NCBI RefSeq assembly: GCF_022370755.2
Contig: NZ_CP092364.2
Location: 6,262,001-6,326,000 of the forward strand
DNA length: 64,000 nucleotides
Direction of reading: 5' to 3'
Origin: Mycolicibacterium goodii
GTDB lineage: Bacteria; Actinomycetota; Actinomycetes; Mycobacteriales; Mycobacteriaceae
In this document: positions 1-11,189 of the stretch, piece after piece
How the letters are laid out: every line of letters begins with the position of its first letter
How positions within the stretch are numbered: position 1 is the first letter of the stretch
Translations under genes and position numbers: made by a program
Notes under the pieces: model-generated
Database searches by the model: none
The model's input: only the letters and a program-made list of their open reading frames with translations
What the model was told of the DNA's origin: nothing

Positions 1-1020
1 CGGCTCGAACAGCCCGCGCAGGGGTTCCAGGAGCGGCTCGCCGGCCGACGGTGCCCAGCGGGCCTTCTCGGCGGCCAGCACCGGGGCCATCCGCTGCGCG
101 TAGTCCTCGATGTACGCGGCCTTGCCCGTGGTGAAGATCGTCTCGGGATCGTCGACCGGATGCGTCAGCGAGTTGAGCGTCGAACCCGTGAAATCGGCTG
201 TGCTGCCCGGGATCATCAACAGCCCGCCGTCGTGGCCGTGGATGCGCAGCTGCTCCAGGAACACCATCTGGTCGGGGAAGATGTTGGCCGGGTCGCCGTG
301 GTCGTCGTTGAGGTCACGCAGCTCGTCGTCGAGGAAGCACGGCGGGCCGGCCGACGGCACCACCCATGTCGCACCGACCTGGGCGATGTACTGGCGGCAG
401 CGGTCCATCTGACGCTGGCGCTTCTGGATGCCGAACGCCTCCTTGGCGCGCGCGGGCATGTCGTAGACCATCGGATACCAGATCGCGCCGGAGTACTGCA
501 GCATGTGCACGTCCACCTGACCGAAATCGGCGTGCAGTACCTCCAGATCGACAGGGCGCGCGTCGTTCATGTTGAACGCGACCGTCTCGCCGTCGTCGAC
601 CACCAGCCCGGAGTCACCGATCGGGCCGTCGGCGGGCGCGCGCAGCGCGATGATCATGATGTCGAGGTCACCCTTGGGCCCGCTGACGGTGTGCTTGACC
701 GAGTCGGTGGTCTCGAAGAAGGCGTGGAAGCCGAGTTTCTCCAGTTCGCGGCGAAGATCGGGCACCGGATAGTCCGGCAGCAGCACCACCGCATCCTTGT
801 TGACGTACCGGCGCAGATGCTCAGGGTCGAAGTGATCCTTGTGCAGGTGCGAGACGTAGAGATAGTCGACGTCGCCGAGGGTGTCCCAGTCGAGTTGGCT
901 GTTGTCGGGGAACGGGAACCACGAGGCGAAGTAGGCGGGGTTGATCCAGGGGTCGCACAGAATGCTGCCGGCCCTGGACTCGATCAGAAAGCCGGCGTGC
1001 CCGACGCTGGTGACCTGCAC
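1..1020 (-). CDS. Metallo-beta-lactamase-fold protein, N-terminal part (Rv3818-like), runs off the window
   Basis: The minus-strand frame is open for 340 codons from GTG at 1020 to the window edge, so the C-terminus is missing. An AAAGG ribosome site sits six bases before the GTG. The early part reads VGHAGFLIES, then SHLHKDHFD (from about 850 leftward), the HxHxDH metal-binding signature of metallo-beta-lactamase-fold hydrolases of the UlaG type. Mtb has a similar gene (Rv3818) near its acyltransferase and HAD genes; that family carries a Rieske-like domain further on, which cannot be seen here. Substrate unknown. It is divergent from the acyltransferase pair that follows. Confidence 0.75.
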   Translation of the reverse strand, partial: MQVTSVGHAGFLIESRAGSILCDPWINPAYFASWFPFPDNSQLDWDTLGDVDYLYVSHLHKDHFDPEHLRRYVNKDAVVLLPDYPVPDLRRELEKLGFHAFFETTDSVKHTVSGPKGDLDIMIIALRAPADGPIGDSGLVVDDGETVAFNMNDARPVDLEVLHADFGQVDVHMLQYSGAIWYPMVYDMPARAKEAFGIQKRQRQMDRCRQYIAQVGATWVVPSAGPPCFLDDELRDLNDDHGDPANIFPDQMVFLEQLRIHGHDGGLLMIPGSTADFTGSTLNSLTHPVDDPETIFTTGKAAYIEDYAQRMAPVLAAEKARWAPSAGEPLLEPLRGLFEP

Positions 1021-1161
1021 AAACAGCCTTTCACTGGTGAAACAAGAGTGCGTGGCCAGCCTAGCTGGAATCGGGCGGAGGGCCGAAGTCCGGCAGGTCA
1101 GCCGCGTGTGGGCGGGCAACGCGGCTACGCCGCGCAAGGGGTGGGCATTACGCTTGCGGCT

Positions 1162-1953
1162 GTGGAACCGGTGTACGGGACTGTCATCCAACTGGCCCGC
1201 CTGGCCTGGCGGCTGCAAGGGCTCAAGTTCACGGTGACCGGAGTGGAGAACCTGCCCGTCACCGGTGGTGCGGTGGTGGCCATCAACCACACCAGCTACT
1301 TCGACTTCACCTTCGCCGGGCTGCCCGCCTACCGGCAGAAGCGCGGCCGCAAGGTGCGCTTCATGGCGAAGAAGGAAGTCTTCGACCACAAGATCACCGG
1401 TCCGATCATGCGCAGTCTGCGCCACATCGAGGTGGATCGCGACAGCGGTGCGGCCTCGTTCGAGCGGGCATGCGAGTACCTCAAGGCCGGTGAACTGGTC
1501 GGCGTGTACCCGGAGGCGACGATCAGCCGCAGCTTCGAGATCAAGGAGCTGAAATCCGGCGCCGCACGCATGGCGATCGAGGCGAACGTGCCGATCGTGC
1601 CGCACATCGTGTGGGGCGCCCAGCGGATCTGGACCAAGGGACATCCCAAGAACCTGTACCGGCCCAAGGTGCCGATCTTCGTGGCCGTCGGCGAGCCGAT
1701 CCAGCCGACGCTGCCCGCGCCGGAGCTCACCGCACTGCTGCACTCACGCATGCAGCACCTGCTCGAGCAGGTACAGGACTCCTACGGTCCGCATCCGGCC
1801 GGTGAGTTCTGGGTGCCGCACCGGCTCGGCGGCGGCGCGCCCTCGCTGGCCGAGGCCGGCCTGATGGACGCCGAGGAAGCGGCCGAGAAGGCGGCGCGGC
1901 GCGCGAAGCAGAGCGGCTCCGGACCTGCCGAACCCTCCGGGGCGCCGGGGTAG
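1162..1953 (+). CDS. PlsC-type lysophospholipid acyltransferase (Rv3816c-like)
   Basis: Predicted membrane-associated 1-acylglycerol-phosphate acyltransferase, about 263 aa. The H(X)4D catalytic motif is NHTSYFD with His43 and Asp48 from the chosen start. GVYPEATISRS is the substrate-binding motif, and a conserved FWVPHRLGGGAP tail is shared with the next gene. The open frame runs much further upstream, but that stretch overlaps the divergent gene. GTG 1162 (V-E-P-V-Y) is chosen because it aligns with the ATG of the downstream paralogue (M-E-P-V-F); GTG 1141 is an alternative with a ribosome-site-like AAGGGG close by. The acyl donor and lipid product are not determinable from sequence. Confidence 0.85.
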   Translation: MEPVYGTVIQLARLAWRLQGLKFTVTGVENLPVTGGAVVAINHTSYFDFTFAGLPAYRQKRGRKVRFMAKKEVFDHKITGPIMRSLRHIEVDRDSGAASFERACEYLKAGELVGVYPEATISRSFEIKELKSGAARMAIEANVPIVPHIVWGAQRIWTKGHPKNLYRPKVPIFVAVGEPIQPTLPAPELTALLHSRMQHLLEQVQDSYGPHPAGEFWVPHRLGGGAPSLAEAGLMDAEEAAEKAARRAKQSGSGPAEPSGAPG

Positions 1954-1959
1954 CGGCGC

Positions 1960-2721
1960 ATGGAACCGGTTTTCCGCAGTTTGGAGATCGCCGCACGCCT
2001 TGCCGTCCGGGCGACCGGAACCCGAATCACCTTCAGCGGCCTGGAAAATCTGCCGACGGTCGGCGGCGCGGTGATCGCGATCAACCACACGAGCTACGTC
2101 GACTTCCTGCCGGCCGGGCTCGCCGCCACCGAACGCGGTCGCCGCATGCGGTTCATGATCAAGGCCGAGATGGAGCAGGTCCCCGGCGTCAACTATCTGA
2201 TAAGGCACACCAGCACCATCCCGGTGGACCGCAGCGCAGGCGCGGGCGCCTACGCCGTCGCGGTCGAGGCCCTGCGGGGCGGGGAACTCGTCGGGGTCTA
2301 TCCCGAGGCCACCATCAGCCGCAGCTTCGAGCTCAAGGAATTCAAGACCGGTGCGGTGCGGATGGCGCTCGAGTCCGGGGTGCCGCTGATCCCACTGATC
2401 GTGTGGGGTGCACAACGCATCTGGACCAAGGACCACCCGAGGGCGATCGGGCGCAGGAAGATCCCGGTCAACGTCGCCGTCGGCGCACCCATCGAGCCGT
2501 CGGGGACCCCTGCCGAGCTCGGCACGGCCCTGCGTTCGGCGATGTCCGATCTGCTCGATCACGCGCAACGCGATTATCCGGCTCCGCCCGGCGCCTTCTG
2601 GGTGCCGCACCGCCTCGGCGGCGGGGCACCCACGCCCGAAGAGGCCAAACGCCGCGATGAGGCGGAACTGGCCGAACGGGCCCGCAGACGTGCCGAACGG
2701 AAAGCGAAGACCAACAGGTGA
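1960..2721 (+). CDS. PlsC-type acyltransferase, tandem paralogue (Rv3815c/Rv3814c-like)
   Basis: This 253-aa protein is a close paralogue of the preceding acyltransferase, starting six bases after it. His43 and Asp48 lie in NHTSYVD, and the PEATISRSFELKEF and VPHRLGGGAPTPEE segments match its neighbour. It probably acylates a lysophospholipid or related cell-envelope lipid at the inner membrane face. Its TGA overlaps the GTG of the HAD gene, so the three genes look translationally coupled. Mtb has three such paralogues in this position; two are visible here. Confidence 0.88.
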   Translation: MEPVFRSLEIAARLAVRATGTRITFSGLENLPTVGGAVIAINHTSYVDFLPAGLAATERGRRMRFMIKAEMEQVPGVNYLIRHTSTIPVDRSAGAGAYAVAVEALRGGELVGVYPEATISRSFELKEFKTGAVRMALESGVPLIPLIVWGAQRIWTKDHPRAIGRRKIPVNVAVGAPIEPSGTPAELGTALRSAMSDLLDHAQRDYPAPPGAFWVPHRLGGGAPTPEEAKRRDEAELAERARRRAERKAKTNR

Positions 2722-3542
2722 CATCTGATGCAACGCCGGGGCTCATCGCCACCGACGTCGACGGCACGCTGCTCGACGAAGACGAGCGGGTCACGCCGCG
2801 CACACGGGCGGCGGTCCGGGCTGCCGTCGCGGCCGGGACCACGTTCGTGCTCGCGACCGGGCGTCCGCCGCGCTGGATCCAGCCCGTGGTCGACGGACTC
2901 GGCATGGCACCCATGGCGGTCTGTGCCAACGGGGCCGTGATCTACGACCCGTCCACCGACCGGATCATCTCGGCGCACACACTGTCGCCCGAGGTGCTCG
3001 CCGAACTCGCTGACATCGCCACGACCGTGATCCCGGGCGCGGGCCTCGCGGTGGAGCGCGTGGGCCGTTCGGCCCATGACGCCGCCACGCCGCAGTTCGT
3101 CAGCTCACCGGGCTACGAACACGCGTGGCTGAACCCGGACAACACCGAGGTGTCGATCGAGGACCTGTTGAGCGCACCCGCGGTGAAGCTGCTGATCCGC
3201 AAGGCCGGTGCGCAGAGTGCCGACATGGCCGCCGAGCTGATCAAACACATCGGGACGCAGGGCGACATCACCTACTCGACCAACAACGGTTTGATCGAGG
3301 TGGTGCCCGCCGGCATCAGCAAGGCCACCGGGATCGCCGAACTCGCCGGGCCGCTCGGGTTCACCGACGCCGACATCGTCGCGTTCGGCGACATGCCCAA
3401 CGACGTGCCGATGCTCAGCTGGGCCGGCCGCGGTGTGGCGATGGGCAATGCTCATCCGGAGGCCAAGGCCGCCGCCGATGAGGTCACCACGACCAACTCC
3501 GAGGACGGCGTGGCGTCCGTACTCGAACGGTGGTGGGGCTGA
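2718..3542 (+). CDS. HAD-superfamily Cof-type phosphatase (Rv3813c-like)
   Basis: Haloacid-dehalogenase fold phosphatase of the Cof/IIB type, 274 aa. Motif I is ATDVDGTLLDE with nucleophile Asp13 and general acid Asp15; motif II is LATGRPPRW, and the C-terminal motif IV is AFGDMPNDVPML. Such enzymes dephosphorylate small sugar or cofactor phosphates; the substrate is unknown. GTG 2718 overlaps the TGA of the upstream acyltransferase, and this start puts motif I near the N-terminus as usual. It ends 13 bases from the convergent amidase gene. Confidence 0.88.
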   Translation: MTSDATPGLIATDVDGTLLDEDERVTPRTRAAVRAAVAAGTTFVLATGRPPRWIQPVVDGLGMAPMAVCANGAVIYDPSTDRIISAHTLSPEVLAELADIATTVIPGAGLAVERVGRSAHDAATPQFVSSPGYEHAWLNPDNTEVSIEDLLSAPAVKLLIRKAGAQSADMAAELIKHIGTQGDITYSTNNGLIEVVPAGISKATGIAELAGPLGFTDADIVAFGDMPNDVPMLSWAGRGVAMGNAHPEAKAAADEVTTTNSEDGVASVLERWWG

Positions 3543-3555
3543 ACCCCTTTCGTGG

Positions 3556-5160
3556 TCAGGCGATCGGGGTGAAGCGTTCGAGTTGCACCGGCTGATCGTC
3601 GGGGGCCGGTGGTGGCAGTTCCTGCGGGACGCCGTCGATGACGCGGACCACGGTGTGCTTCTCGCGGTCGAAGTTCAGGGTCCCGTGTGCGAAGTTCTGT
3701 TTGATCCACAGCGGCTCGTTGATCTCACCGCTGGTCGGCAGTCCCAGTGCGCCACGCTCGAAACCCAGTGAGCCCCATGCCTCGTAGATCGCACCGGTGA
3801 GTGGTTGCGCACCGGTGACCGGGGACCAGTAGATCGCGCCGTGCTCGAAGGTCGCGTAGCGCGCGTCGCCCTCGGCCGCGGCCTCGGGTGAGGTCGGGTT
3901 GCCGAGCGGGCCCGCCGGTCCACCGATCGACTGCCATCGCGCGAAGATCGCGCCGCCGCGCATCTGCTCGGCCAGTTCTTCCGGCCCGGGGGGCTGATTG
4001 AACCGAGCGGCGATGTCACGCAGGCGGTCCATCTCGGCGTACGCGGCGTTGCCCGGGCAGTCGGTGATGCCGACGTCGCGGTGCGTGAAGATCGCGGGCA
4101 GCGTCGGTGTGGCACCGCGTGGGAAGTGGGTGAACGAACCGCCTTCCGACGCGAGCACCACGGTGCCGTGCGGATCGATGCGATCGAGTCCCAGACGCCA
4201 GCCCAGAAGCCTTCCGGTGGTGCGGAGCTGGATCGGGGTCGGGGGCACGACGTCGAAGTTGCCCATCATGGCCACGCCCCAGGTGTCACGGTTGAAACCA
4301 CCGGTGTGGGCGCCCTCGACGGGCCGGTCCATGCCGCCGGCCCGGCCCTCGAAAACCTGACCGTACTTGTCGACCAGGGCGTTGTATGCGATGTCGCACC
4401 ACCCCAGGGTTCTGGTGTGGTACTCGTAGATCGATCGCACGATGCCGGCCGAGTCCTCCGGCGCGTAGTCGTTGCTGCCGGCCGTGTGGTGCACGATGCC
4501 CGCGCGGATTCCCGCGTCGTACACGGTGTTCGGGCATCGGATCGATTCGTCGGCACCCCACTGCGCGCGGCTGATGATGTGCGGCGGGACGCCGGGGGCG
4601 GTGACGGCCGTGGGTAGGGGGCCGATCTCGGCGGGGGCCTGCGGCGGGCTGATCAACACCGCGGTGAGGTTCTGGCCCAGCGGTTGCTGGACCGTCGCGG
4701 GCCGGTACCCCAGATCGGGTTTGTCGCCCGCTGCGGGTGCGGGCGGGGTCGGGGCGGCACCTTCCGGACGGGTGACCGCGATCTGCACGGTGTTGGTGCG
4801 TCCGACGAACACCGGGTCTGTGCCGTGCGGGCCGGGGCTGTCGGCGCCGACGCCGTCGAGGGCCTCGGCCTCGTACCACGGACCCCACGAACCGTCCGCC
4901 TTCTTGGCCCTGATGCGGGCCGATGTGCCCTCCAGGTCCTGCGCGGTGAGCGCGACCATCGAGAACGGCTCGTCCTGGTGGATCTCGCGGACGGTCTCGC
5001 CGCCGCCGAGGTTGTCCAGGGGCTGTTGTGTGAGTGCCGGCGCGTCGGCGGCCGGGTGGTGAGGTTCCTCGCCGGCCCCGCTGAGCGTCCACGGGACGAC
5101 GATCACGGTCGCCGCGATCGCGGTGAACAGGATCGACGGCGCGGGACGACGTGACTGCAC
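3556..5160 (-). CDS. Secreted N-acetylmuramoyl-L-alanine amidase with LGFP repeats (Rv3811-like)
   Basis: A 534-aa exported protein with an N-terminal hydrophobic segment (SILFTAIAATVIVVPWTLSG). The central Amidase_2/PGRP domain has zinc-ligand candidates in GIVHHTAGSN and FTHRDVGITDCPG, suggesting hydrolysis of the muramoyl-L-alanine bond in peptidoglycan. The C-terminal part contains LGFP-type repeats (GPLGNPTS, GALGLPTS), which anchor proteins in the corynebacterial and mycobacterial envelope. Mtb Rv3811 (also called Ami3) has similar length and position. It lies downstream of erp on the same strand, but a strong hairpin separates them. The family assignment is clear; activity is inferred. 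Confidence 0.88.
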   Translation of the reverse strand: MQSRRPAPSILFTAIAATVIVVPWTLSGAGEEPHHPAADAPALTQQPLDNLGGGETVREIHQDEPFSMVALTAQDLEGTSARIRAKKADGSWGPWYEAEALDGVGADSPGPHGTDPVFVGRTNTVQIAVTRPEGAAPTPPAPAAGDKPDLGYRPATVQQPLGQNLTAVLISPPQAPAEIGPLPTAVTAPGVPPHIISRAQWGADESIRCPNTVYDAGIRAGIVHHTAGSNDYAPEDSAGIVRSIYEYHTRTLGWCDIAYNALVDKYGQVFEGRAGGMDRPVEGAHTGGFNRDTWGVAMMGNFDVVPPTPIQLRTTGRLLGWRLGLDRIDPHGTVVLASEGGSFTHFPRGATPTLPAIFTHRDVGITDCPGNAAYAEMDRLRDIAARFNQPPGPEELAEQMRGGAIFARWQSIGGPAGPLGNPTSPEAAAEGDARYATFEHGAIYWSPVTGAQPLTGAIYEAWGSLGFERGALGLPTSGEINEPLWIKQNFAHGTLNFDREKHTVVRVIDGVPQELPPPAPDDQPVQLERFTPIA

Positions 5161-5231
5161 GGACTGATGTTACGTATGCGTCTGCTGTTACTAATGATGC
5201 GACACGCGTCACGATCGACTTCGACACGCGC

Positions 5232-5269
5232 AACGACACCGCAGAGCGCGAGGCTTCTGCGGTGTCGTT
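5232..5269 (-). terminator. Hairpin terminator behind erp
   Basis: A perfect 14-bp inverted repeat (arms 5232-5245 and 5256-5269, 10-base loop) lies 38 bases past the erp stop and 72 bases before the amidase start on the minus strand. There is no long U-tract, as is common for mycobacterial terminators. It probably insulates the amidase gene from erp transcription. Confidence 0.6.
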
Positions 5270-5306
5270 TCGGGTGATGTCTCTGTCGTGTGGACCGGGC
5301 CCTGGA

Positions 5307-6224
5307 TCAGGCCGGGGGAGGCACCGGCGCCGGCGCGGCGGCCGGGGCGGCCTGGGCGCCGGACTGGATCGCCTGCGTGATGGCCGGGAGCACCATGCCC
5401 TTCAGCAGGTCGATCGCCTGGCCCGCACCGAGCTGATCGGCCGCGGACGACAGGTCGCCGAACAGGCCACCGCCTCCGGTGCTCGCCGCGGGCATCGTCG
5501 CGAGCGACGGATCACCGAGGATCGGATAGGTCCCCAGGCTGGGGTCAAGGCCGACCGGCGCCGAGATCGGCACCTCGCCAGGGGCCGGCAGGCCCGCGGC
5601 GTTGGAGATCGGCGTCAGTGACGGATCCAGGCCGGGGGTGGTGAGGCCGGTCGACGGCGTCGTCAGACCCGGCGTGGTCGGGGTCGTCAGGGCCGGGTTG
5701 GTCAGTCCCTGGTCCGTCAGCGACGGCGTGGCGCCCAGCGACGCATCAGGTGTGGTCAGACCGGGTGTCGTCAGGCTCGGGGAAGTCAGCCCGTCGGGGC
5801 TGGTCAGGGCCGGGTTGGTGAGGGCGGGGTTGGTCAGACCCGGATCGGTCAGCGACGGCGTGGTCAGTCCCGGCGTGGTGAGTCCCGGCGTGGTCAGTCC
5901 CGGGGACGTGAGGCCCGGGGAGGTGAGGCCCGGGGAGGCCAGGCCGGGCGAGGTCAGCGTCGGGGACGCCAGCGACGGCATCGCGCCGGTCCCGCCGAGC
6001 ATCGGCATGGGGGGCAGGTTGATGCCGAACTGGGACAGGCCTTGCGAAAGCGCGGACATCAGCTCGCCGGGGAGGTCGGTGACCAGCGCGGCCTGGGTGA
6101 ACTCGCGGTGTTGAGGCGCGGGGGAGTGCTGGGTTACGGCAATCAGGGCGACTGGACTTGCGACGGCCACTGCGGCGACTGCGCTCATGGCTGTCGAGAG
6201 CTTGCGTCGACGGCGGTTCGGCAC
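5307..6224 (-). CDS. erp: Exported repetitive protein Erp (PirG)
   Basis: Secreted or surface-associated virulence-related protein of mycobacteria; biochemical role unresolved. The 305-aa product begins PNRRRRKLSTAMSAVAAV, a typical Sec signal peptide also found in Mtb Erp. A conserved segment LPGELMSALSQGLSQFGINLP follows, then a central tract of Pro-Gly-Leu-Thr-Ser/Thr pentapeptides, and a C-terminal domain with GLDPSLGTYPILGDPSL and GQAIDLLKGM. GTG 6224 is chosen because GAGGAG sits six bases upstream and the protein then matches the Mtb start; the open frame extends 11 codons further. The repeat copy number is characteristically variable between species. Confidence 0.95.
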   Translation of the reverse strand: MPNRRRRKLSTAMSAVAAVAVASPVALIAVTQHSPAPQHREFTQAALVTDLPGELMSALSQGLSQFGINLPPMPMLGGTGAMPSLASPTLTSPGLASPGLTSPGLTSPGLTTPGLTTPGLTTPSLTDPGLTNPALTNPALTSPDGLTSPSLTTPGLTTPDASLGATPSLTDQGLTNPALTTPTTPGLTTPSTGLTTPGLDPSLTPISNAAGLPAPGEVPISAPVGLDPSLGTYPILGDPSLATMPAASTGGGGLFGDLSSAADQLGAGQAIDLLKGMVLPAITQAIQSGAQAAPAAAPAPVPPPA

Positions 6225-6376
6225 GGAAGTCTCCTCAATACATGGACTGCATATCAACTGCTCGGACTGCTCCGAACAACTTCGTCAGCGGCTACGGACG
6301 GATCGTGCGAAGCCCATGAGCGCCAACGTGATCGATGGTACGGCTGTGACTACTGTGTCTAGAGTGACGTGATTGA

Positions 6377-9623
<3,247 letters not shown>

Positions 9624-9627
<4 letters not shown>

Positions 9628-10166
9628 GCGACGCCCCGCGCGGCGAAGACGCCGTGTTGGTTGCCGTGCAAGCGGCTCTCGCCGGTCGGCCCGGTGTGCT
9701 GCCGGCGGCCCGTGCCCTGTCGCACTTCGGCGAGCACAGCGCGGGCTGGGTGGCGCTCGCCGCCGCGGGTGCGCTGGCCCAGCCGGCCAAGCGCCGGTCC
9801 TGGCTCGCGGTCGGAGCGGGAGCGTTCGTGGCCCACGCGGCCGCGGTCGTGATCAAGCGCGTGGTCCGGCGGCAGCGCCCCAGCCATCCCGACATCGCCG
9901 TCAACGTCGGCACGCCCAGCCGACTGAGCTTCCCGTCGGCGCACGCCACCTCGACCACGGCGGCGGCCGTGTTGCTCGCGCAGGCCACGGGTGTGCCCGC
10001 CCCCGCGCTGCTGGTCCCCCCGATGGCGTTGTCGCGCCTGGTGCTCGGCGTGCACTATCCCACCGATGTGCTGACCGGTGTGGTGGTCGGAGCGCTCGTG
10101 GGCAGAGCCGTCGGGACGGCGGCCGGTAGGATTCCGAATTCTGTCGGTGCCGAAGGAGACAGGTGA
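9624..10166 (+). CDS. PAP2-family phosphatase, probable decaprenylphosphoryl-phosphoribose phosphatase (Rv3807c-like)
   Basis: A 180-aa membrane phosphatase of the PAP2 superfamily. All three signature motifs are present: KRVVRRQRP (KX6RP), FPSAHATS, and SRLVLGVHYPTD (SRXXXGXHXXXD). Its place between glfT2 and ubiA makes it the candidate enzyme removing the 5-phosphate from decaprenylphosphoryl-5-phosphoribose before DprE1/DprE2 act, as proposed for Mtb Rv3807c; the family has other members, so this is inference. The ATG overlaps the glfT2 TGA. Confidence 0.88.
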
Positions 10167-10192
10167 GCGGGTCGTGACGGAGCAGAGCAACG

Positions 10193-11149
10193 ATGAGTGC
10201 CACCCACATGAGTGAGGAAGCGCAGCCGACGGCGGGCCCGCCGAAAAATCTGGTCTCCGGGCTCGTCAAAGCCGTTCGCCCGCGGCAGTGGATCAAGAAT
10301 CTGCTGGTGCTGGCTGCGCCGCTGGCCGCCGTGGGCAGTGGCATCGAGTACGACTACGGCGATGTCGCCGTCAAGGTCTCCGTGGCGTTCGTGGTGTTCT
10401 GCCTGGCCGCGTCGTCGATCTACCTGATCAACGACGCACGTGACGTCGAGGCGGACCGCGCCCACCCCACCAAGCGGTTCCGTCCCATCGCAGCCGGGGT
10501 GGTTCCGGAGTGGATGGCCTACGCGCTGGCCGGCCTGTTGGCGGTCGCGTCGCTGGTGATCTCGTGGTGGCTCACGCCGAACCTCGCCATCGTGATGGCG
10601 GTGTACATCGCCGTCCAACTGGCCTACTGCTTCGGGCTGAAACATCAGGCCGTGCTCGACATCTGCATCGTGTCGTCCGGCTTCCTGATCCGCGCGATCG
10701 CCGGTGGCGTCGCCGCCGACATCCCGCTGTCGCAGTGGTTCCTGCTGGTGATGGCGTTCGGTTCGCTGTTCATGGCGGCGGGAAAGCGCTACGCCGAACT
10801 GCAATTGGCCGAGCGCACCGGTGCCAAGATCCGCAAGTCGCTGGAAAGTTACACCAGCAGCTACCTGCGCTTCGTGTGGACCTTGTCGGCCACGGCCATG
10901 GTGGTGTGTTACGGGTTGTGGGCGTTCGGCCGTGACCGGACCAACGACATGCTGAGCCTCGACGCCCAGGACGCATCCTGGTATGCGGTCACGATGATTC
11001 CCTTCACCATCGCGATCCTGCGTTACGCAGTGGACATCGACGGGGGCATCGCCGGTGAGCCCGAGGAGATCGCGCTGAAAGACCGAGTGCTGCAGATCTT
11101 GTTCCTGGCGTGGATCGGGACCATCGGTGCGGCCATCTATTTCAGCTGA
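10193..11149 (+). CDS. ubiA: Decaprenyl-phosphate phosphoribosyltransferase (DPPR synthase)
   Basis: Integral membrane UbiA-fold prenyltransferase that joins decaprenyl phosphate to phosphoribosyl pyrophosphate, the first committed step to the arabinan donor. The 318-aa protein shows the Asp-rich NDARDVEADRAHPTKRFRP motif, a second acidic region near RYAVDIDGG, and multiple hydrophobic helices. ATG 10193 has a GGAG ten bases upstream. ATG 10208 (MSEEAQPT) matches the Mtb N-terminus better and is an alternative. It sits between the PAP2 gene and aftB. Confidence 0.95.
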   Translation: MSATHMSEEAQPTAGPPKNLVSGLVKAVRPRQWIKNLLVLAAPLAAVGSGIEYDYGDVAVKVSVAFVVFCLAASSIYLINDARDVEADRAHPTKRFRPIAAGVVPEWMAYALAGLLAVASLVISWWLTPNLAIVMAVYIAVQLAYCFGLKHQAVLDICIVSSGFLIRAIAGGVAADIPLSQWFLLVMAFGSLFMAAGKRYAELQLAERTGAKIRKSLESYTSSYLRFVWTLSATAMVVCYGLWAFGRDRTNDMLSLDAQDASWYAVTMIPFTIAILRYAVDIDGGIAGEPEEIALKDRVLQILFLAWIGTIGAAIYFS

Positions 11150-11189
11150 ACGGCTCGCTCGTAGAGCGGCCTTTCCGTACGACATCTCG

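Noticed and set aside
160..1161. N-terminal extension of the first acyltransferase frame
   Set aside because: It is antisense to the metallo-beta-lactamase-fold gene, which has a clear HxHxDH motif and ribosome site.
5630..5960. Possible CRISPR or non-coding tandem repeat
   Set aside because: The repeats keep the Erp reading frame and encode pentapeptides; there are no unique spacers.
10163..10177. GTG at 10163 with strong AAGGAG as a ubiA start
   Set aside because: The frame meets a TGA after four codons; the ribosome-site-like sequence does not serve ubiA.
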